NCBI RefSeq assembly: GCF_019703515.2
Contig: NC_059368.1
Coordinates: 35,428,735-35,492,734, forward strand
DNA: 64,000 bases
Reading direction: 5' to 3'
Source: Myxocyprinus asiaticus
Lineage: Eukaryota > Chordata > Actinopteri > Cypriniformes > Catostomidae
This document shows, piece by piece, positions 57,543 to 64,000 of this stretch. Numbering within the stretch: the stretch's first letter is position 1; each line of letters opens with the position of its first letter. The notes below the pieces were generated by a model. That model searched no databases. It saw only the letters and a list, made by a program, of their open reading frames with translations, and was not told the DNA's origin. Both the position numbers and the translations under genes were made by a program.

Positions 57543-57786
57543 TGAAATGGGGTTCTTATGATGGGCAAGGAGGCGGCGGGAACCGGCAGAACAGTCAACA
57601 TAACTTTAATGACATAAAGAAACTGAAACATAACATAAAATGCACACACACAGCCGTGTGTGTCTCTCTCTCTCTCTCTCTCGAACCAGCACCCCTGGCT
57701 CGTCTTTATCCCCTCCTGGCTGATTAGGCCAATTCAGCGCCGGGCGTGCATCCTCACGGCATGGCTATGACCTTCTCCTCGTCACA
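57543..57786 (-). repeat. LTR, right arm (minus orientation)
   Basis: Inverted partner of the left arm, about 244 bp. It contains a CT tract (57661-57682) where the left arm has a GA tract. Divergence from the left arm is visible but modest. Confidence 0.75.
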
Positions 57787-59468
57787 GTGAAATTTATTCC
57801 ATTTTTTTTTTTTACCCATGATGCCAAACATATGCTGTGTCACCTAATCCTTACAAAAGCATTCTAAAGTGCTAATTTGTTACTCAAGAAAATGTTCATA
57901 TTATTAGAACAATTGAAAATGGTTGCGCTTCCATGCAGAAATGTGGCAATTTTACCCCAAGTCCCCATTAATTTCCGACACTATTGGCATTGTATCTTTC
58001 TACGGTATATAAAAAGTTTGTTTTAGACATATAGTAGCAAGTAAACAAGATATCCCCAAATATACTGTATGTCAAACTACATTGTGTTAATGTTTGACAC
58101 AGTTAAAACATTGCCTACCTTAAAAACAAGTGAAGTCTGATCAGTGGTTAAATGTGTTCAGAATGTTCCCTCGTACCTGAATGAATGGCTCCTTTCCAGA
58201 ATAAAATTAAATATGCAGAAAATCACAGTATTACAGTTCTTGTATAGTGACAGGCAGAAAGTCTTAGAGAAGTTAGAGAAGAGAGGACACCGGCAGCAGT
58301 TTATGCAAGCTGCTGTGCTCATAATGCTGTGCCCTGCAGGCTTCCGTCGTACTGCGCACAGCGTGTTTTAGTTTATAAACAGATTTAGTGCTTGTAACTT
58401 TCTTCTTCCCAAAAATTCAGTTTTTGTACTTTGTAATTGTGGTGAAAAATAATTGTAGCAAAGTTGAATACTTCATTTTTAATCAACTCAAGTAAAAGTA
58501 AAAGTACAATTATTTATTTATAATTTAAAAAGTTGAATAATTTAAAAAATGTACTCAAGTACTGTAATGAGAGTAGCTGTAATTCGTTACTTTCCACCTC
58601 TTCCCCCTACTGCTTCTGCTCAGATACTGTGTCTCTGAGGCGATTACTGACTGTAAATATTGTATTAGTGATTGCACATAAATAAAATGCCACTTATTTT
58701 CTCATAAAATCTTTTATAACTATAAATATTGTAATAAGCTATTTTTTGGCCAGTTTGTATACATAGCACAGTCGTCTATCTTCCAAACATAAGCTATACA
58801 TGTTTCCGTAGTCTATTTTCACCTGGTACATCGACTTCCTATGAGGCTTTTTTTTTTTAAAGAAGAGGATGAATGAGACAAAATTTATTTTGTGGTAACC
58901 ATAATTATGCCACAAATGCTGTTGATTGAGGTTAACTTGATTGAACCTGGAATATTAATTTAATTTCATAGTGTTGTGGTTTAGTATTGTACTTGTATGG
59001 CTTTTTCATTATGTCGTGGCTTATGTTGTGGCTTAATTTCATTGTGTTGTTGTTTCATTTGTGCTGTGGTTTATTTCCATTGTGTTTTCAGCTTTTATTT
59101 GCTTTGCTACTTTGTTGTGCTGTGCACCTCTGGGACACCGTATGCTGATGTTGATGATTGAAAATAGCGAATGATTTTCAAGATAAAAATTATAACCCTG
59201 ACTGAAATAACAATTGGAAAGTTGACTTCAAATTTTTGTGACAAGCTTTAATACATCTAAAATATGTTTTCAATCCTTCTGTAATCATACATGTAGTTTA
59301 TATGAGCTCATATTAATTGAGAGATTACATGGAATATTGAAAAAAAAATTCAATTGTATGATTTTTATTCAAAATGAATAAGAAGGCAAAAATGTTTTGA
59401 CCAGTTACTAAGATTACCCTTATATATGTGTAAACCTAAAATAAAAATCTAAAATCGTATTAATAGTT
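57787..59468. other. Unassigned DNA with fragments of common fish repeats
   Basis: Contains 'aagtaaaagtaaaagtac' (58490) and part of the 11865-13482 family (58900-58960). The frame 58144-58371 has no recognisable domain. Confidence 0.4.
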
Positions 59469-59556
59469 TAAAAGGACCATTAACTACATCATAATCTGTC
59501 TGATCGGGTATGTCAACTACCCGAGCCTGATTATGGTGTAGTTAATGGTCCTTTTA
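59469..59556. repeat. Compact 88-bp hairpin, 27 of 28 bp stem
   Basis: The arm taaaaggaccattaactaca plus tcataatc (59469-59496) pairs with 59529-59556 with one mismatch, which would be G-U in RNA. Inside the 32-nt loop a second 7-bp stem forms (tcgggta with tacccga). It is either a very short miniature transposon or a structured transcript. The sequence alone cannot decide. Confidence 0.75.
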
Positions 59557-60715
59557 TTAATTGATATGGAATCCCATTAACAGTGATGATGATGTTGTGT
59601 TTATAAGAAAGGTTATGTTAAACATCTGAGATGAAAATAATTTTGTTTATTTTTGGTCTGATTTCCTATGACCCTTTTTATGTTTTAATTACGTTAGTGA
59701 TTAAAACCATTATGGCTTTTGTAGTTGCTTTTGTAGAGTGTTTAATGGTATTGCCAAATCAGATGGCAAAGCCTCTAAGGACACATAGAGATCGTTATGA
59801 TAACATCAACTTGAAATGTGAAACCAGCAACAGAAACATTTTTAACATTTTAAATCAAATCAAACAGCCCCAAGTGGTCCTATTAAATGGCAATACATAG
59901 CAGCATATGCTTTTTCTATGGTATATGATTACAGAAACTCATTGACCCATCTTCAGTCTCACATGCCATGAGCCACCAGCATTTCAGAATGCTCGCACGG
60001 CATCTGACAGCACATATCAGCCGTGAAAAGTTTGACTGAGACAGAGTCCCATGTATGGACAAAGTATCAGGCCTGTCTTTCTTTATCTCTGTACCTGATA
60101 GATATAAGCACCCTGTCTGTCCATAATACTTGGCAAAGAACACTCTGCTAGGGCTCAGTTAAAATAGACAGAGAGGAACTATTACAGATATATACCCAGC
60201 ATCAAGACTTCTCACTCTCTCCTTATGTCTACCTTAACATTTTAATACATAAGATCAGGGATCTTGGAACTTGAGTGCATTATGTTTTCAAAGAAAAACA
60301 TCAATTAAAGCATTTGGGTTGAGGAGATCTCTGAAATTAAACTGATTTTATTCAAGTTTATTGCACCCACTGGTGACTTAAAGTATAAATGGATGAATGT
60401 TTCCAAGAAAAGACATGGAAAATGTCATAGTGTTTAATAGTTAACTTGATTCCTCTTTGCTTTTGTAGTGTACAAAACCAAAAAATTGAAAAACAAAGAC
60501 AAACTGCTTATTTTAGGAAAACAATGTTCCTTAGAGGTTATAAGTGTTTCTGCAAAGAAGAAACACTGTGTCCATCAATGTGTCCATCAATATCGGATGT
60601 GTTTACACAGTTACAACTGTTTACAGGGATACAAATGTAACATACAAGATAAGGCTGAATCTCTGTTGACATTAGCCTACATTTTAAGTGAAATGGGATT
60701 TCCATGAATCATACA
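59557..60715. other. Unassigned DNA
   Basis: Short frames (59631-59900, 60446-60640) lack domain features. No element is recognised. Confidence 0.4.
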
Positions 60716-61116
60716 GCTGAAAGGGATAGTTCACCCAAAAATGAATATTCTCTCATCATTTACTCACCCTAATGCCATCCTAGATTTGTATGACTTTCTT
60801 TCTTCTGCTGAACACAAATGAAGATTTATGGAAGAATATCTCAGCTCTGTAGGTCCTCACAATTCAGGTGAATGGGTAGCAAAATTTTGAAGCTCCAAAA
60901 GAAGAGATCTGTGGAAAACAGATCAATATTTAAGTTATATTTTACTATATTCTCCTCCCTGCCTAGTGGGTGCAAATCATGCAAATCGCCAAAAACAAAA
61001 GAAGAAGAATGTGAATGTTAAAGTAGAGATTGATAGTAAAACAGGATTTAAATATTGATCTGTTTCACACTCCCATTTATCATGTTTCTTTAGAAGGCAT
61101 GGATTAAACCACTGGT
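60716..61116. repeat. Left part of a fold-back miniature element interrupted by DIRS copy D
   Basis: Matches 10065-10674 from gatagttcacccaaaaatga through tttgaagctccaaaa and agatcaatatttaag to 'ggattaaaccactgg', where the DIRS terminus starts. The remainder is absent. Confidence 0.6.
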
Positions 61117-61522
61117 GTTCCCCTTCTGTCACTCACTCGAAGTTGTGTCGATGTAGTGACACTAGTGGTCGCTCTTGAGAGCCTCAAACACCTCAGATCT
61201 TTGAGAAAAGGCCAATGAGAATTGGCGAGTGGAATTTGCATAGATTTTTTTTCTGAGCCAAGCGGTTGTACTATCAGCGAGCTGAATACTACTGCTGTTC
61301 CATTCACCTCTTAAGAAACATATGCTGTTGGATATATGTTGCATTTCCAGCAGCTTTCTCTCCTTCTGCACGACGAGTGCAGATTTCGCCCCCGGGTGCT
61401 TCGACAGCGCTAAAAGGGTACATAATCCTGCTAAAGAGTATATTTTCTCTATTAGAGCACACACATTGACATTGAACATCTTTTTAAAGACGCATCTTTA
61501 TAAAGATGCCTTTCTTTATAAA

Positions 61523-62910
61523 GATGCCTTTCTTTGTGTGATTCCTGGATGCGGTCGCTATCTCTCTGCTATCCTCACGTGTCTGGGCAGCAATCACACT
61601 GAGGCAGCGTTCGTGGATGGTTCATGTTCTCATTGCGAGAATATGACCGTGGCAACATTGCGGTCGTGGCTTACCTTCTTCCGGGGGAAAGCTACTCTAG
61701 CCACCCCCGTGCCTCGCCTTTTACCTCCGGGTACGAGGCCGGCCCAGCTGGCGCTGGAGGCGATTTGGGGTCTACAATGGGTGCGGCTCCGCCGGGTTAA
61801 TCCCCGCGGACCTCCCATTCCCCAGCACGCTCATTTGCCCCCCGCGAGTTCCGAGAGGAGACCAGCTCGCCCCAGGGCCAGCTTAGTGTCCCTTTCGGAG
61901 CTCTGGAGCAGGATGAGTGCTAGATCACTGCATTGGAGAGCGTACTGGCAATGTCCTTCGGGTCGGCCCGCCCAGTCTGAGGCTGACAGCAAGATGACCG
62001 CCATGCTTGCCTGGGCCGCCGCTTGTGTCGGGTTGGAGTGAAACCTTCCACCCTCCCCTGAGCCCTCACGGCTAAATGATTGGTTTGCACTGCTCACAGC
62101 CACGCATCCCCCCCCCCCCCCACAGTCCCTTTCTTTCCGGAAGTGCACAACGAGCTGACAAGGTCGTGGAGGCCACCTTTTTCTGCCCGAAACCGACCTC
62201 CCAGCTCGTCTGCTCTCACTACCCTCGATGGTGGGGTGGCCCACGGGTATACGGAGGTCCCTCAGGTGGATAAGGCGGTTGCGGTGCACCTGTGCCCGCA
62301 AAGCGCAGCCACCTTGTGGGATCGCCCGGCACTCCCTTCCAAGGCCTGTAGGATGACGTCGTCTCTGATGGCCAAAGCCTGCAGCGCCACTGGTCAGGCC
62401 ACCTCTGCCCTGCATGCCATGGCCCTCCTGCAAGTACATCAGGCCAAGGCACTAAAGGAACTGCACATGGGTAGTCCTGATCCCGATGTAATGCAGGTGC
62501 TGCGCTCCGGGCAAGGAAGGTCATGGCGCAAGCACTCAGGGGCGATGTCCACCCTCGTGGTCCAGGAATGCCACCTGTGGCTGAATCTGGTCGAGATGAG
62601 GGACGCGGACAAGGTTCGCTTTCTCAACACCCCCATCTCCCAGATCGGCCTATTCGGCGACACCATTGAGGACTTCGCCCAGCAGCTCGGCGGTGAGGAA
62701 GCAGACGGAAGCAATACAACACATCTTGCCCCGGCACAGCTCAAGATCCTGTATCCCGTCTGCTCGCCGAGGGCGTCCCCCTGCGGCGGCGAAAGTCCAG
62801 GTGGCTCCGCCTCAGCCCGAACCCAGTTCTCGGCCCCAGCATAGAGCTCCCCGCAGGAAGCTGATGCCCCCCCACCTCACGGGCCGGCGCGAGGACCTGG
62901 AAGGCTCCTA
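61523..62910 (+). pseudogene. DIRS ORF1, copy D
   Basis: The start ATG (61523) is out of frame with CVIPGCGRYLS, because bases are lost between them. A segment of about 18 bp (tttataaagatgcctttc) is duplicated in tandem here. The Cys/His region survives (VDGSCSHCENMTVATLRS). A stop at about 62041 separates it from the second half (62080-62844), which keeps FFPEVHNELTRSWRPPFSAR and LFGDTIEDFAQQ. A poly-C run at 62107-62122 marks another rearranged point. Confidence 0.82.
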
Positions 62911-63205
62911 AGCACCCCTGAGACGGATGACCCAGGGACCGAGATGTCTGCTCGTTGTGCGGGCCCCCCGCCTTCACGCATCCGGTTGCATCACACTCAC
63001 ACCCACGGCCAGATGGTTGTGACGGACTAGGATGGTCAAAAAGACCCTCCTCCCCCATCGCCGACCCCCCCGACGCCAGGTATATGGAGCAAGGTAAGTG
63101 CTTCGAGGGTCCCCTCAGCGTAGCCACGAGTTCGAGACGAAGCGAGGCTCCTTGACGTGGCATCCCCTGCTCCCTCCCGCCATGAGGCCTCACCCACAGG
63201 TACGT
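62911..63205 (+). other. Rearranged junction region of DIRS copy D
   Basis: Sequence from the ORF1-RT spacer (compare 24000 and 54250). It runs into the linker without any RT or RNase H homology. Confidence 0.5.
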
Positions 63206-64000
63206 TAAACGCGATTGTCCTGTTCGCTTCCTGGGAATCCTCCCACTGCCCGATCTGGTACGCCCTGACCGAGGCTCCACTTGGCACAGACGCACTGGCA
63301 CACAGCCGGCCCCGGTGGCTACACAAGTATGCGTTTGCCCCAGTGAGCCTACTTGCACAGACCCTGTGCAAGGTCAGGGAGGACGAGGAGCAGGTCGCCC
63401 TCATGGCCCCGTATTGGCCCACCCAGACTTGGATCTCAGACCTCACCCTCCTCGCGACAGCCCCTCCCTGGCGAACTCCCCTGAGGAAGGACCTTCTTCC
63501 TTAAAGCCCTCTCCTTGAAGATGGCCTTCCTGATTGCGCTCACCTCCATCAAGAGGATCAGGGACCTGCAAGCATTCCCTGTCAGCGATATCTGCCTGGA
63601 GTTCGGTCCGGGTGACTCTCACGTAATCCTGATACCCCGGCCGGGCTATGTGCCCAAGGTTCCCACAACCCCCTTTAGGGATCAGGTGGTAAACCTGCAA
63701 GCGCTGCTGCAGGAGGAGGCAGACCTAGCCCTGTCATTGCTGTGTCCGGTGCATACTTTGCGCATCTACTTGGATCACATGCAGAGCTTTAGGCGCTCTG
63801 AGCAGCTCTTTGTCTGCTTTGGCGGACAGCGGAAAGGGAACGCTGTCTCCAAACAGAGGCTTGCCCACTGGATCATGGATGATGTCGCTATGGCATACCA
63901 GGCCCAGGCCGTGCCTGCCCCTTCGGGAATATGAGCACACTCCACAAGGAGTCTGGCATCCTCGTGGGCACTGGCCCATGGCACCTCTCTAGCAGACATC
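63206..64000 (+). pseudogene. DIRS linker and tyrosine recombinase, copy D (runs off the window)
   Basis: Linker: FASWESSHCPIWYALTEAPL and PVSLLAQTLCKVREDEEQ. At about 63503 the frame jumps to the first-Arg region, LIALTSIKRIRDLQAFPVS, so the recombinase N-terminal domain is deleted. The catalytic part keeps KVPTTPFRDQVVNLQAL and EQLFVCFGGQRKGNAVSKQR. A TGA precedes AHSTRSLASSWALAHG, consistent with CGA to TGA. The Tyr region lies beyond the window. Confidence 0.85.

Larger units (their letters stand above)
57050..57786. mobile_element. Inverted LTR pair around a short core
   Basis: Left LTR (57050-57299) begins tgtgatgaggagg and ends cacgttaca. A tRNA primer-site-like tagtgccgaaacccgg follows. 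On the right the same sequences appear in inverse: ccgggttttggcacca, then LTR sequence tgaaatggggttct to ctcctcgtcaca (57543-57786). The core (57300-57542) starts and ends with inverted copies of ggaaaggaggagggaggcgc and has GA-rich imperfect repeats between. The flanking 5-mers gtgat and gtgaa match at 4 of 5 positions. It encodes no retroelement protein. Confidence 0.8.
61117..64000 (+). mobile_element. DIRS-type retrotransposon, copy D (partial, continues past the window)
   Basis: Terminus gttccccttctgtcactcac at 61117, matching the left end of copy B. Part of the terminal repeat with the TATA box is deleted near 61241: tggaatttgcatag jumps to tttctgagccaag. Plus-strand order is ORF1, then, after loss of RT and RNase H, the linker and tyrosine recombinase. 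The sequence is cut by the window end. Confidence 0.87.

Noticed and set aside
57174..57561. Pro/Arg-rich frames inside the inverted LTR core
   Set aside because: They arise from GA/CT-rich imperfect repeats, and both strands give similar frames. No gag or pol motif.
59631..59900. 89-residue frame starting with a hydrophobic segment
   Set aside because: The hydrophobic start could look like a signal peptide, but there is no homology, no exon border and the composition is that of AT-rich intergenic DNA.

Overview
The window looks like vertebrate, and specifically teleost, nuclear DNA. It is AT-rich and almost free of long reading frames. It is full of (TA)n, (CA)n and other simple repeats, Tc1/mariner transposons (one of the Sleeping Beauty-like subfamily), palindromic miniature elements, and DIRS-type tyrosine-recombinase retrotransposons. 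The short 'gatagttcaccc' and 'tacactatgtaac' families and the DIRS copies point to a carp-family (cyprinid) fish. Species cannot be fixed from the sequence, and polyploidy is only an inference from the decayed gene below.

The only host gene I can recognise with confidence is RAD51B (a RAD51 paralogue), on the minus strand. It is scattered over about 34.5 kb: coding exon 2 (with the start codon) at 50279-50365, exon 3 at 49965-50046, exon 4 at 49778-49882, exon 5 at 49559-49689, exon 6 at 42630-42749, exon 7 at 41821-42004 and exon 9 near 15885-15987. Exon lengths and phases match the vertebrate gene, but the copy is dead: a 32-nt deletion and frameshift in exon 3, loss of the catalytic Glu codon in exon 5, a TGA in exon 6, Walker B Asp to Ala plus a TAG plus a lost splice acceptor in exon 7, and an apparent TAG in exon 9. 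Exons 8, 10 and 11 were not found.

Layout. 0.9-2.3 kb: Tc1 element with an inactivated transposase. 4-15 kb: nested miniature inverted-repeat elements and simple repeats. 15.3-16.3 kb: tRNA-like sequence, RAD51B exon 9 and a decayed PHD-finger-like segment. 20.8-25.9 kb: DIRS copy A (minus). 29.3-31.7 kb: Ty3/Gypsy element (minus) with its RT-RNase H region deleted. 33-42 kb: Tc1 pieces, a solo LTR with a perfect 5-bp target duplication, a LINE tail, a Sleeping Beauty-like relic, a deletion derivative and a fold-back element made of two Tc1 N-terminal halves. 43.1-47.1 kb: DIRS copy B (plus), inside RAD51B intron 5. 50.5-56.4 kb: DIRS copy C (minus), ending about 146 bp upstream of the RAD51B start codon. 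57.05-57.79 kb: two LTRs in inverted orientation around a short core. 59.5 kb: a compact hairpin. 61.1-64.0 kb: DIRS copy D (plus), running off the window.

No operon-like or defence-like system is present. The biology on display is decay of a DNA-repair gene under heavy transposon load, with several structurally odd elements. Nothing in the window looks able to make a complete functional protein, except possibly the ORF1 (gag-like) proteins of DIRS copies A and C.
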